Shown here piece after piece: positions 1 to 8,329 of a stretch of 57,403 nucleotides of DNA. The stretch is from DATJHM01 sp035493895. Its GTDB lineage: Bacteria > Chloroflexota > Ktedonobacteria > Ktedonobacterales > Ktedonobacteraceae. The DNA lies in assembly GCA_035493895.1 (NCBI GenBank), contig DATJHM010000040.1, positions 1 to 57,403 on the forward strand. The letters are read 5' to 3'. A program made the translations under genes and the position numbers. The notes below the pieces were generated by a model. It saw nothing but the letters and a program-made list of their open reading frames with translations. It was not told where the DNA came from and made no database searches. Positions within the stretch are counted from its first letter, which is position 1. The number at the start of each line of letters is the position of its first letter.

Positions 1-670
1 GGCGCTGGTTGTCGATCTGCTCGTCAATGGCGAGTCCGGCGGGAGCATCATTGACGTGCACATACGTGATCTGCTCGGCCGTCAAGCGTTTGAGCTCATC
101 GACGGTGCTATGGGAGGTATACCAGTGCCAGCAGTCCAGCAGGAGGCCGGTATTGCCGGTCCCCAGGCGGTCTCCTAACTCCAAGGCTCCAGCGATGGTC
201 GATATGAACTCATATTTATGGCCCTTGCGCATCGTGAGCGGTCCGACAAACTCCAGGCCCAGACGACAACCGTGATCTGCCAGGATCTGCGCCACCGGAC
301 GCAACCGTTTGACGTGCAGCTCCATGTTGGCGTTATAGTCCAGCTCGTCGGAGGCGGGGAGAATCCAGGTGAAGCAGTAAGGGCTACCCAGCGCCTGCGC
401 TATTTTTGCGTACGAGACCATATTGGCGAGTCCCGCCTGATAGGTCTCTTCGTCGTGACGAAAATCGACCGGAAGACCCCATCCGCCCGGACGCAGGTGC
501 TTCTCCGCAAAACGCGCTTTGATCTCCTGTAACGAGGTCTGCCCGGACAGTTCGCCCAGTTCAACGATGGGCAGATCCAATCCCTCAAACCCGTAGGTAC
601 TGGCCAGCTCTAGTGCTTCTGCAAAAGGCACCGTAAAGCCGATAGCGTGAGGATTCAAGCTTGTAAACAC
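1..670 (-). CDS. Sugar phosphate isomerase/epimerase (TIM barrel), partial
   Basis: Minus-strand reading frame, open at the window edge, so the C-terminus is missing; 223 codons are visible. The start is a GTG at 670 with AGGAGA about 8 bases upstream. The translation begins with VFTSLNPHAIGFTVPF and contains GLEFVGP, LLLDCWHWY and the late barrel motif YVHVNDAP, typical of the AP-endonuclease-2-like xylose isomerase fold (IolE/IolI and D-tagatose 3-epimerase relatives). Such enzymes isomerise keto-sugars or inosose with a divalent metal; the exact substrate cannot be read. It is the last visible gene of the sugar-transport operon, about 140 bases after the dehydrogenase, so it probably acts on the imported sugar or polyol. 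Confidence 0.85.
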   Translation of the reverse strand, partial: MFTSLNPHAIGFTVPFAEALELASTYGFEGLDLPIVELGELSGQTSLQEIKARFAEKHLRPGGWGLPVDFRHDEETYQAGLANMVSYAKIAQALGSPYCFTWILPASDELDYNANMELHVKRLRPVAQILADHGCRLGLEFVGPLTMRKGHKYEFISTIAGALELGDRLGTGNTGLLLDCWHWYTSHSTVDELKRLTAEQITYVHVNDAPAGLAIDEQIDNQR

Positions 671-810
671 GAACAATATCTCCTTTTCATTCTGGCTTCA
701 CTATACGTCTTTTTCATGCCTCATCGCAAGCAAGCGGTAAAAGAATGCTCGACGTATAGCTTGTGCTTCGATGCGTATAATAACCGCCTTCGTTCTCGTG
801 TGCTTGCCTC

Positions 811-1803
811 TTATTCCCAGGGCTTCAGGAGAACTTTCGCGCAAAACTGGCCCGCTGAAAGTTCAAATGCCTGCTGAATTTCGCTAAAGGGGAAGGTATG
901 CGTCACCAGTTTATCAATAAGTGGCGACTCGCTGATCACCTTGAGCACCTTCGGGAACACGTTGAGATTGTAGTGCCAGGCCCCCATCAGGGAAATTCCT
1001 TTGCGGATCATATCCGGGCTGATACGAAGCGGCGTGTCTTCGTTGCACTCTCCGATAAACGTCACTTTCCCCAGCCGTCTGACCGCGTCGATCTGGAGCC
1101 GATGGGCCGCGACAACGCCGGAGCAGTCAAGACCGTAGTCGGGTCCTTTCCCGCCAGTCAACGCTTTGATTTTTTGCAGAGCCTCGGGATCGCGGGGATC
1201 GATGATCTCTTCCACGCCCATTTCGCGCGCGATCTTTTGCCTGTACTCATTCATTTCTACGGCGATGACGCGCGCTCCCCTGAAGCGTGCATTGACCACA
1301 GCTCCGAGTCCTACCGGACCCAGGCCCGTAATCAGGATCGTGCTGAAGGCGTCCACGCCCATCCTTTCGAGCGCTCCGAAAGAAGGACCAAGCCCGCAGC
1401 AGGCCAGGGCTGCCTTTTCATAGCTCAGCCCATCAGGGATTTTGAGCAGAAGCCAGGATGGTTTGGCGACATATTGCGCCATCGTTGGCAATGAAACTTG
1501 CTGGCTGACTTCACAATGAATGTAGTCGCCCGCGCGACAGAGATCGCACTGACCACAGGAAGTGAGCGGCATGGCTACCACCCGGTCTCCCACGTTTACC
1601 CGACTTCCGGGTGCGACTTCTACGACCTCACCAGCCGCTTCGTGTCCGAGGGAGTCGTTGATTGTGCCGTTCGCAAATCCCTTATATTCAGCGCACATGG
1701 GGGCGACCATGATTTTTACGAGCGCCCAGCCGTCCGGGAGAGCTGGTTTCTCTTTTTCAACAAGTACGACCTGTCTTTTCCCAACAATTGCAGCCTGTTT
1801 CAC
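811..1803 (-). CDS. Zinc-dependent alcohol (polyol) dehydrogenase, MDR family
   Basis: 330 residues, the usual size for medium-chain dehydrogenases. Catalytic zinc ligands are visible as Cys37 and the GHE motif at His54-Glu55. The structural zinc lobe is Cys83, Cys86, Cys89 and Cys97 (CGQCDLC...HC). The Rossmann nucleotide loop ITGLGPVGLGAV lies near residue 160. The family oxidises secondary alcohols and polyols (sorbitol, threonine, inositol-like substrates) with NAD(P). It sits between an ABC permease (97 bases upstream) and an epimerase, so it most likely oxidises the sugar alcohol or sugar taken up by the transporter. The precise substrate is unknown. Confidence 0.9.
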   Translation of the reverse strand: MKQAAIVGKRQVVLVEKEKPALPDGWALVKIMVAPMCAEYKGFANGTINDSLGHEAAGEVVEVAPGSRVNVGDRVVAMPLTSCGQCDLCRAGDYIHCEVSQQVSLPTMAQYVAKPSWLLLKIPDGLSYEKAALACCGLGPSFGALERMGVDAFSTILITGLGPVGLGAVVNARFRGARVIAVEMNEYRQKIAREMGVEEIIDPRDPEALQKIKALTGGKGPDYGLDCSGVVAAHRLQIDAVRRLGKVTFIGECNEDTPLRISPDMIRKGISLMGAWHYNLNVFPKVLKVISESPLIDKLVTHTFPFSEIQQAFELSAGQFCAKVLLKPWE

Positions 1804-1900
1804 AGTGTGTTCCTTACCAGGCGGAGATAAACGCCGCCGCTACGATGCGATAGGGTGGTATCCATACCACCTCGACGATGAACGTGCGGATGGGGATGAA

Positions 1901-2758
1901 TTAGCCCTTGACCGCACCGGCAGTCAGTCCTCGTACAAGATGACGTTGCATCACCACAAACAGAATGACGGGAGGGAGTGCAACCAGGATGGCTGCTGAC
2001 ATCAAGTCACCATATTGAGGGCCATACTGGCCGATAAACCCATACAACTGGACCGGGAGCAAGGGTTGCTGACCATCCAGAATAAAGGCGAACAGAAATT
2101 CATTCCATGCATTAATAAAGGCAAAAGCTCCCGTGGCTACCAGCGCAGGCGTTGCCAGCGGCAGCGTGATGCGAATCATCGCTTGCAGCCTGCTACAGCC
2201 ATCCGTCATCGCCGCCCACTCCAGGTCCGGCGAGAGCGCTTCGAAGTAGCCGCGCAGGAGCCAGATGCAAAATGGGAGCGAGAAGGTCAGATAGCTCAGG
2301 ATCAAGCCCGGAAGCGTATTGACCAGACCAATGCCACGCAAGATCTCAAAGAGAGGCACCAGGAAAAGGATCGAGGGCATCATCTGCGTCACGAGCATGA
2401 ATAGCCCGTAGGGCTCTTTTCCTCGGAAGTCAAAGCGCGCCAGCGCATAAGCGGCCAGAGACGCAATCACGACCGAAAGGACCGTCGTGCTGACGGCGAC
2501 GATCAGACTGCGTACGACACCTTGCTCCAGATGTGCAGGGATCGCCGTGCGGTTCAAGATCACATCAATAAAATTGCCAAAAGTCGGCGTCGGCGGAAGC
2601 AGTGGAAAGGGTGTGATATACAGCTCGTTGGATGGGCGTAGCGCGATGGTGAGCATCCAGAAAATGGGCACCAGGATAATAAGCGCGCCGATCACCACCA
2701 GAATGTATAACCCGATCCATCCCAGCACACTTCTTTTGACGGGATTCGTCGTTTCCAT
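1901..2758 (-). CDS. ABC sugar transporter permease, MalG/UgpE type
   Basis: 285-residue inner-membrane protein with about six hydrophobic segments, starting with an N-terminal helix at residues 13-35. The cytoplasmic EAA loop that docks the ATPase is recognisable around residues 180-205 (EWAAMTDGCSR...ITLPLATPAL). This is the second permease of a CUT1-type carbohydrate importer. It starts 24 bases after the first permease. No ATPase gene is present in the operon as far as it is visible, which is common in CUT1 systems that share a MsmX/MsmK-like ATPase encoded elsewhere. Confidence 0.93.
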   Translation of the reverse strand: METTNPVKRSVLGWIGLYILVVIGALIILVPIFWMLTIALRPSNELYITPFPLLPPTPTFGNFIDVILNRTAIPAHLEQGVVRSLIVAVSTTVLSVVIASLAAYALARFDFRGKEPYGLFMLVTQMMPSILFLVPLFEILRGIGLVNTLPGLILSYLTFSLPFCIWLLRGYFEALSPDLEWAAMTDGCSRLQAMIRITLPLATPALVATGAFAFINAWNEFLFAFILDGQQPLLPVQLYGFIGQYGPQYGDLMSAAILVALPPVILFVVMQRHLVRGLTAGAVKG

Positions 2759-2782
2759 ATGCAGGCTCCTCTTTCTCTTCTC

Positions 2783-3703
2783 TTATGAATTCGGACGGCG
2801 CAGTACCATCAGGTAGAGTGCGGCAAAAAGAATGTTAAAGAGGGTCATCACAACTGCGACCGAGGCAGAAAGCCCATAGTCGAACTGCTGGAAAGCGTAA
2901 CGTGCTACCAGTACCGGCGCAATTTCGGTGCCTTGAGCAGGTCCCCCCTGTGTCATGACATACACCAGGTCGAAGTAGTTGAATGTCCATACTATCATCA
3001 AGAGGACGATGATCAGGATCACGTTGCGCAATTGTGGCAATGTTACGTGACGGAAACGTCCCACTACGGATGCGCCATCAACTTTAGCCGCATCATAGAG
3101 TTCATCTGGAATAGAGGCGAGTCCGGCAAGGATCGTGACCGCGACAAACGGGAAGGCTTTCCAGATATTGGCAACAATGACTGTGACCATTGCCATATTC
3201 GGATCTGCTAACCATTGTTGCGGAGGCAGGTTCCAGCGTAGCAAGAGATCGTTTAAGAGCCCGAGCTGTCCGTTGAAGATCAAACTCCAGGTCAGAGCCA
3301 CTGAGATTCCTGGCATTACCCACGGAATCATCACCAGTGCGCGCATCAAACGATTTCCCGGCCAGCGCTCGTTGAGCAACAAAGCAAAGCCGAAGCCGAG
3401 CACAAATTGTCCCAGCACGCTGAAGACAACCCAGATGACGGAACGCACCATGCTGTTCCAGAAATCACCACTGCTCAAGATGCTGGCGTAGTTTTTGAAA
3501 CCAACGAAGCTCGTGATATTGGTATACTGATTGTAATGCGTAAAGCTGGTATACAATCCGTCGAGCATCGGATAGAAGAAGATGAGAAGCATGGCAATGG
3601 TTGCCGGAAGCAGGAACATATACGGGGTAATGTTCCTGTTCCGACGCTGCTGCTTGAATCCCATCTTACCAGGACTGGCATTGAATGCCTTGGTTCTGAG
3701 CAT
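2783..3703 (-). CDS. ABC sugar transporter permease, MalF/UgpA type
   Basis: 306 residues with six predicted transmembrane helices after a short basic cytoplasmic start (KQQRRNRNITPYMFLLPA). The EAA loop is seen as DELYDAAKVDGASVVGRF followed by HVTLPQL near residues 200-225. Pairs with the downstream MalG-type permease to form the membrane channel of a CUT1 carbohydrate importer. It lies 27 bases after the binding-protein gene. The MalF-specific long periplasmic P2 loop is absent, as in UgpA/LacF types. Confidence 0.93.
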   Translation of the reverse strand: MLRTKAFNASPGKMGFKQQRRNRNITPYMFLLPATIAMLLIFFYPMLDGLYTSFTHYNQYTNITSFVGFKNYASILSSGDFWNSMVRSVIWVVFSVLGQFVLGFGFALLLNERWPGNRLMRALVMIPWVMPGISVALTWSLIFNGQLGLLNDLLLRWNLPPQQWLADPNMAMVTVIVANIWKAFPFVAVTILAGLASIPDELYDAAKVDGASVVGRFRHVTLPQLRNVILIIVLLMIVWTFNYFDLVYVMTQGGPAQGTEIAPVLVARYAFQQFDYGLSASVAVVMTLFNILFAALYLMVLRRPNS

Positions 3704-3730
3704 AGTCTTTACTCTTCTCTGAGTCTAGTC

Positions 3731-5053
3731 TTATCCTTGCAGAGCGCTCTTGGCGGTTGTTGCCGCATCATTCAGGGCCGCTTTCGGGGTCTTTTGTCCC
3801 AGAATGGCCTGCTGAATCGCCTGGGTGATAGCCTGGTTGACTGCATTGTATGCAGGGGTCGCTGGCATGGCTGAAGCATATGGCAGAGAGGTCTGGAACG
3901 GCTTAAAGAGCGGTGTCGCGAAGTAGGGATCGGCGGCCGTGTATTTATCGATCGGCTCGTGATTCAGGGTCTTTGCCCAGCGCAACGCATTCTGCCGACT
4001 GACCAGCCATTTGAGGAAGGCAATGGCCTCTGGCTGATGCGGTGAGGTGTTCATCACCATATACATTGTCGTCGCTGAGATCAGTCCGTTGCCAGCTGGA
4101 CCTTTAGGCATAGCGCCAATACCCAGTTTCCAGGGTACTTTGGCTTCCTGATAGTTTCCGATGATCCAGGAACCAAACTCTGCCATGCCAATTTTGCCAC
4201 TTCTCAATGCGTCATCCGAGTTGGCGTACTGCCAGCCTGTGACGCCCGGAGGGGTGACCTTGTACTTCTTGACCAGATCAACGAGCATCTGAAGGGACGC
4301 CACGCCCGGGTCCTGGTTAAAGGTCGGATTCATATTTGTGTCAACGAGTTTGCCGCCCCCTTCCAGGAGGAAGTCCGTAAATAATTGACCGGTATCGGGA
4401 TAGAATGCCAGACCATATTCATCGCCATGCGTCATTTTCTGGCAGGCCTCGATCAGTTCCGCCCACGTGGTCGGAAACTGCTTGATGCCGTCTCTGTCAA
4501 ATTTGTCCTGATTGTAACAAAATACATCCGTGAATTTGTCCTGCGGCACGCCGATGATATGGCCCTGATAGGATGTCTGTTCCCAGACAGTATCATAAAT
4601 GGCCGTACGCATGTCCCAGCCTTTCAGGTCGTTCTCCAGAAATGCGAGCTTGTTCTGTGTGCTGAGATACCATTGATACGGATAGTCAGCTCTGATGATG
4701 TCTGGTAGTGAGTTCGTCTGGACTGCGGAAGGGATTTTTGTGGGTCGTTGTGCGTAGGGGATCTCGTAAAAGTTGATTTTGACATTGGGATTGAGCTTGG
4801 TGTATTCAGCCCCCATGGTGTGTAGCAGATTGATTTCTGCCGTCGTGAACGTATCCCAGAATTGTAGCGTTACTGGCCCTCCCGATGAGGAGGAAGCTGC
4901 TGTACTGCCACAGGCATCCAGCACCGATCCTGCGACCAGTGTGCCTGCTGTTGCCGTGATAACCCGTAAGGCGTCGCGCCTCGTCATACGATGGAATGTT
5001 GTGTTTTTACCACTAAGAAGAGCATCTTTGTTCATGTCCATCCTGGACTTCAT
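3731..5053 (-). CDS. ABC sugar transporter substrate-binding lipoprotein
   Basis: 440 residues of the family 1 extracellular solute-binding type. The N-terminus carries a twin-arginine-like start (MTRRDALRV, Arg25-Arg26) followed by a hydrophobic stretch and a probable lipidation cysteine at Cys48 (VLDAC), then a serine-rich linker. This suggests Tat or Sec export and lipid anchoring outside the membrane. The mature start QFWDTFTTAE and the GLAFYPD and FGSWIIGNY segments are typical of CUT1 binding proteins. The ATG at 5053 has AAGGA 7 bases upstream. First gene of the operon; transcribed from the promoter at 5157-5185. Confidence 0.92.
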   Translation of the reverse strand: MKSRMDMNKDALLSGKNTTFHRMTRRDALRVITATAGTLVAGSVLDACGSTAASSSSGGPVTLQFWDTFTTAEINLLHTMGAEYTKLNPNVKINFYEIPYAQRPTKIPSAVQTNSLPDIIRADYPYQWYLSTQNKLAFLENDLKGWDMRTAIYDTVWEQTSYQGHIIGVPQDKFTDVFCYNQDKFDRDGIKQFPTTWAELIEACQKMTHGDEYGLAFYPDTGQLFTDFLLEGGGKLVDTNMNPTFNQDPGVASLQMLVDLVKKYKVTPPGVTGWQYANSDDALRSGKIGMAEFGSWIIGNYQEAKVPWKLGIGAMPKGPAGNGLISATTMYMVMNTSPHQPEAIAFLKWLVSRQNALRWAKTLNHEPIDKYTAADPYFATPLFKPFQTSLPYASAMPATPAYNAVNQAITQAIQQAILGQKTPKAALNDAATTAKSALQG

Positions 5054-5123
5054 CTTGCATTCCTTCCTGGCTAATCATCTCTAAACAGCCATCTCTAAAT
5101 GGTCGTTCCAAACGTCTTTGTTG

Positions 5124-5148
5124 GGTTACCTGCGACCAATAGGTAACC
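5124..5148. promoter_or_regulatory. Candidate LacI-family operator (inverted repeat)
   Basis: Perfect 8-base arms GGTTACCT (5124-5131) and AGGTAACC (5141-5148) separated by 9 bases. It begins about two bases downstream of the predicted start of the sugar operon (about 5150), where a bound repressor would block initiation. A third related sequence (GGTTACT, read on the minus strand) overlaps the -10 element. The regulator encoded next door is the obvious candidate ligand; this is inference. Confidence 0.6.
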
Positions 5149-5156
5149 TAGTGAAA

Positions 5157-5185
5157 ATAGTAACCAATAAATTTGCAATTGTCAA
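5157..5185 (-). promoter_or_regulatory. Sigma-70-like promoter of the sugar operon
   Basis: On the minus strand TTGACA (5180-5185) is followed after exactly 17 bases by TACTAT (5157-5162). The -35 is a perfect consensus match and the -10 differs at one base. It is about 105 bases upstream of the binding-protein start codon. Confidence 0.75.
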
Positions 5186-5188
5186 TGC

Positions 5189-5205
5189 TTATTTTCTGAA
5201 AATAA
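5189..5205. promoter_or_regulatory. 17-bp palindrome between two divergent -35 boxes
   Basis: TTATTTTCTGAAAATAA is a perfect inverted repeat with 8-base arms and a single central base. It lies exactly between the -35 box of the sugar operon (5180-5185) and that of the regulator gene (5207-5212), a position suited to an activator or to a repressor affecting both promoters. Confidence 0.5.
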
Positions 5206-5206
5206 C

Positions 5207-5238
5207 TTGACTTATTTTAGCTATTTTTCATAAAATAG
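5207..5238 (+). promoter_or_regulatory. Promoter of the LacI-type regulator with overlapping inverted repeat
   Basis: TTGACT (5207-5212), an 18-base spacer and TAAAAT (5231-5236) form a plausible sigma-70 promoter. An inverted repeat CTATTTT / AAAATAG (5221-5227 and 5232-5238) overlaps the -10 box and could be an autoregulatory site. Confidence 0.5.
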
Positions 5239-5390
5239 ATCAGTAATAGTCATTGTTTTCACGTACGTTTGTTTCTTGATCGATCGAAGCTGCGATTTCC
5301 TCAGGACTGAAAGTTTATAGATTGACATGAGAGGTGAAAAATGATACAACTTTTTACTAAAAAAGGTGAATTCACGCTTAGGGCGAGATA

Positions 5391-6479
5391 ATGAGGCAAA
5401 CTCTTATGGGGAACTCAATCACGGTGAAAGATATTGCACGAGAGGCGGAAGTTTCTATTGCCACCGTTTCACGCGCTTTAAATAACCATAGCAGTATCAA
5501 AGAAGAATTGCGCCAGCATGTTCTACAGGTGGCTGCGGATCTGGGCTATTTCAAAACAACTGACCAGGGACATTCTGCTCGTAACGAGAAGCGAGCGCTC
5601 AAGGTGATTGGTTTTATTCTGGCGTATAGCGATCTGGACGAGCCTCCGCTGGATACGTTCTGGTCTCATATTCTGCATGGCGCGGAAATTGAGGCGCGCA
5701 AATCAAATATTTATGTCACGTATTATGGGATGAGCCTCAGTCAGCCATCCTATCTTCTGCTCAGTAAGCTGCATGAAATGCGCGTGGGTGGCCTGCTTTT
5801 AGTCGGGGCTACTGGCCTTGAAACGGTGCAATCGCTGCAAGCTGCGAAGTTCCCGCTGGTGCTGGTGGACAATTATGTCCATATTCCCGGACAGCCAGTT
5901 GATGCGGTGCTCTCTGATAACTACGAGGGGACGAAGGAAGCGATCCAGTATTTGCTCAGCGAAGGTCATCGGCAGATTGCTTTTCTTGGCGGCCCCACGA
6001 CGAGTAGTGTACAGCCTCCCCATACGATGATCTATACTTTTGAGAGGCGCAGAGATGGATATCGCGCGGCCCTACACGAGGCCGGGTTACCGATCCAGGA
6101 AGAGCTGATCATCGAGAATTGTGATGTGATCAAACCTGATGCCGTCCTGGCCAGTTGCAAGCGTCTCCTGGATTCTGGCTATCCCTTCACCGCCCTTTGC
6201 TGTGCCAGCGATCCATTGGCGGATAAAGCGCTCAATGCCTTACGAAAGCTTGGTGTTCGCGTTCCTGAAGATATCTCGGTGGTCGGCTTTGATAATAATG
6301 ATATCGCGCCACACCTGACTCCCCCTCTGACGACGGTTCAGGTCCACAAAGAGGCGATGGGCGCAATGGCGGTGAAAAGCTTGATGGCGCGAATTGCCGA
6401 TCCGGAGGCAATTGCAACAACCAGTATTCTCTCCGTAGAGCTTATCAAGCGCGGATCAGTGCGTTCGTTACACACATAA
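5391..6479 (+). CDS. LacI family transcriptional regulator
   Basis: Up to 362 residues. The N-terminal helix-turn-helix reads VKDIAREAEVSIATVSRALN (about residues 11-31), the hallmark of the family, followed by a periplasmic-binding-like effector domain (VIGFILAYSDL, VGGLLLVGATG, VVGFDNNDIAPHLTPPLTTV). Such proteins bind palindromic operators and are released or activated by a sugar ligand. It is divergent from the sugar transport operon, and inverted repeats lie between them, so it most likely controls that operon and itself. An in-frame ATG at 5406 (MGNSITVKD) could be the real start, since upstream ribosome-site matches are weak for both. Confidence 0.93.
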   Translation: MRQTLMGNSITVKDIAREAEVSIATVSRALNNHSSIKEELRQHVLQVAADLGYFKTTDQGHSARNEKRALKVIGFILAYSDLDEPPLDTFWSHILHGAEIEARKSNIYVTYYGMSLSQPSYLLLSKLHEMRVGGLLLVGATGLETVQSLQAAKFPLVLVDNYVHIPGQPVDAVLSDNYEGTKEAIQYLLSEGHRQIAFLGGPTTSSVQPPHTMIYTFERRRDGYRAALHEAGLPIQEELIIENCDVIKPDAVLASCKRLLDSGYPFTALCCASDPLADKALNALRKLGVRVPEDISVVGFDNNDIAPHLTPPLTTVQVHKEAMGAMAVKSLMARIADPEAIATTSILSVELIKRGSVRSLHT

Positions 6480-6484
6480 TGTCA

Positions 6485-6515
6485 ATGGGGAAGAGACAGG
6501 CTCTTCCCCATGTTT
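6485..6515 (+). terminator. Rho-independent terminator after the LacI-type gene
   Basis: Perfect 11-base stem ATGGGGAAGAG / CTCTTCCCCAT (6485-6495 and 6501-6511), a 5-base loop and then GTTTT. It begins 5 bases after the regulator stop and touches the convergent DUF3291 gene. Confidence 0.85.
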
Positions 6516-7009
6516 TATGCCAGGCAGGGTTCAGGCTGCTGGTCTAGCGGCTCATTGCTGGCATCTGGAGCAGGAAAAGGCGTCTTGAGCGTAAATGCGT
6601 ACGCTGTTTCGCCGTGTATGCGCAGATGTTCCAGACGTTCTTTGGCTTCCTCCACCGTGGGAATATGTCCCTGTGGCACCCACCAGATCGTTGTATATGG
6701 ACCCTCCATGCGTTGGAACCAGCGCCTGCGTTGTTTCATGACCTCACGATGCAACGTGCCACTTGCAAAGACATAACTGGAATATTCGTTCAATGAAGCC
6801 CAGACGGACATATTGAAAAGAATCATTTCATCATCATATGGCCGAATATCGGTCGCATTCCCTTCAGAAGTTTGGAAACGCCAGATAAAACCGGGACTAT
6901 TATCCGCAAGCGCATTGACCGGATCGAGCTGTGCTACAAATTCGGCCATCAGCGGATCATGTAGCGGGGCCAGCATCCGTGCGATGTTTACCTGTGCAAG
7001 ATAATACAT
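6515..7009 (-). CDS. DUF3291 domain protein
   Basis: 164 residues from the ATG at 7009, chosen because AAAGGA sits 5-6 bases upstream and the family begins with MYYLAQVNIA; a longer frame to 7117 has no support. The conserved features are the N-terminal LAQVNIARM strand, FNMSVW, the SGTLHREVMKQRRRWF helix and the late WWVPQGHIPTVEEA segment. DUF3291 proteins are small ferredoxin-like dimeric alpha-beta barrel relatives of antibiotic-biosynthesis monooxygenases, but their reaction is not established. Convergent with the LacI gene and apparently monocistronic. Confidence 0.8.
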   Translation of the reverse strand: MYYLAQVNIARMLAPLHDPLMAEFVAQLDPVNALADNSPGFIWRFQTSEGNATDIRPYDDEMILFNMSVWASLNEYSSYVFASGTLHREVMKQRRRWFQRMEGPYTTIWWVPQGHIPTVEEAKERLEHLRIHGETAYAFTLKTPFPAPDASNEPLDQQPEPCLA

Positions 7010-7408
7010 ATGAATCCTTTCATATCCTTCGCTTTTACTACTACATCCATGTTCCCGTAATACGCAGTCAAGCGTCATTGCGCACGTATGTTGCGGCCAC
7101 TGCCACAAAAAACGCATGCATTGACGTTTGACTCCAATGAATACGCATCAACCTAAGGGGCGAAATGGCCGGTGGGGGCCGTGGATCGGCATAAAGCGCG
7201 ATCCCTACCTCAGCCTTTCTTCGAGGAGAGGGAATCACATGCCCCCCCGTGCCACACGAGATCCGGTTCCGCGCAACAGAACAGGTAGGGGCAGCGGTTT
7301 ATCCCTGCCCGCGAGCCCCACCGGCCCTCTCGGCCCTTACGCAGACCAGCAGCGCCTCTACGAAATTGACGGGAAATTCCTCTTCTCTACGTGACATTGT
7401 AGACAAAA
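7010..7408. other. Gene-free stretch with a dispersed repeat copy
   Basis: No convincing coding frame. The only structure is the repeat at 7283-7310 listed separately. The rest is unremarkable, with no terminator-like stem followed by a T run. Confidence 0.5.
7283..7310. repeat. Dispersed intergenic repeat, family B, copy 1
   Basis: This 28-base segment matches 34273-34300 at 26 of 28 positions. Its core has short inverted arms GGGCAG and CTGCCC around a TTTAT-containing loop. Both copies lie just beyond the 3' end of a gene. Confidence 0.65.
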
Positions 7409-8242
7409 CTACACGCCCCCAAAAGCCGCAAAGCCACCATCGACCGGTACGACGATGCCCGTGACAAAGGAGGCTGCGGGACTGGCTAACCAGAGCAATG
7501 CGCCAATCAGGTCTTCCGGCTGGCCCATGCGTCGAGCTGGTGTATGGGCCAGGATCGACTCGGCGCGAGGTGACCATTTCCCTTCTTCGTTCAATAATAT
7601 ATAGCGGTTCTGTTCTGTTAAGAAGAAGCCAGGGGCCAGTGCATTGACGCGTATGTTCGGACTATATTCCTGTGCCATGTGGACCGCCAGCCACTGAGTG
7701 AAATTCGCGATGGCCGCCTTCGCTGCGCTATAGACTGCCACGCGTGTCAGCGGTTTGAGCGCGCTCATAGAGGCGATATTGATGATGCAGCCCTCTCCGC
7801 GCTCGGCCATGCCGCGTGCAAAGACCTGGCAGGTGAGGATGGTGCCGGTGAAGTTCAGGCGAAAGACGTTCTCGATGGCCTGAGCGTCCAGGTCGAAAAA
7901 AGATCGTTCGGGCGCAGTCGTGGCCTTTGGCTGATTTCCCCCGGCTCCATTGATAAGTATATCTACCGGCCCGTAGGTCCGGGTCACCTGTGCTAATGCC
8001 TGTTCCAGCGCGGCTTTATCGGTCACATCGCAGGCAATACCGAGGGCCTGACCCCCTTCTGCCTGCAACTGTGCCGCAGCCCTGCTCGCGGTCTCTTCGC
8101 GAAAACTGATGATGACGACGCGGGCACCGCGTTGCGCAAGAGCCTGAGACAGTGTGTAGCCGAGTACCCCACTCCCGCCCGTAATCACGACGGTCTTTCC
8201 CTGTACGCTAAAAAGAGTTTGCAGATCTGGCTTGCTACTCAC
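7409..8242 (-). CDS. SDR oxidoreductase, D-mannonate/fructuronate reductase-like
   Basis: 277 residues. Classical short-chain dehydrogenase motifs are present: the cofactor loop TGGSGVLG near residues 21-28, NGAGG, the catalytic Ser in NIASMSA, Tyr and Lys in YSAAKAA, and the C-terminal VPVDGGFAAFGGV. The sequence between (PGFFLTEQNR) and the C-terminus resemble the SDR-type mannonate oxidoreductases (UxuB of Bacillus) that interconvert D-fructuronate and D-mannonate. The exact sugar-acid substrate is inferred. It lies just beyond the right end of the IscB element, so its native upstream region may have been separated by the insertion. Confidence 0.82.
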   Translation of the reverse strand: MSSKPDLQTLFSVQGKTVVITGGSGVLGYTLSQALAQRGARVVIISFREETASRAAAQLQAEGGQALGIACDVTDKAALEQALAQVTRTYGPVDILINGAGGNQPKATTAPERSFFDLDAQAIENVFRLNFTGTILTCQVFARGMAERGEGCIINIASMSALKPLTRVAVYSAAKAAIANFTQWLAVHMAQEYSPNIRVNALAPGFFLTEQNRYILLNEEGKWSPRAESILAHTPARRMGQPEDLIGALLWLASPAASFVTGIVVPVDGGFAAFGGV

Positions 8243-8282
8243 GATACGTTTTCCTTCTTCTCGTTTTCTGCTTCACCGAACG

Positions 8283-8329
8283 GGACCGCAGGATGCCCCG
8301 CGCCTTCAGGCCGGGGAGGAATGCGGTCC
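8283..8329 (-). other. Structured right end of the IscB element
   Basis: Outer arms GGACCGCA and TGCGGTCC (plus-strand 8322-8329 and 8283-8290) enclose an inner GC-rich hairpin that contains the shared 17-base end motif. The iscB stop codon (8306-8308) lies inside this structure, so the 3' end of the mRNA folds into the transposon end. Confidence 0.65.
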
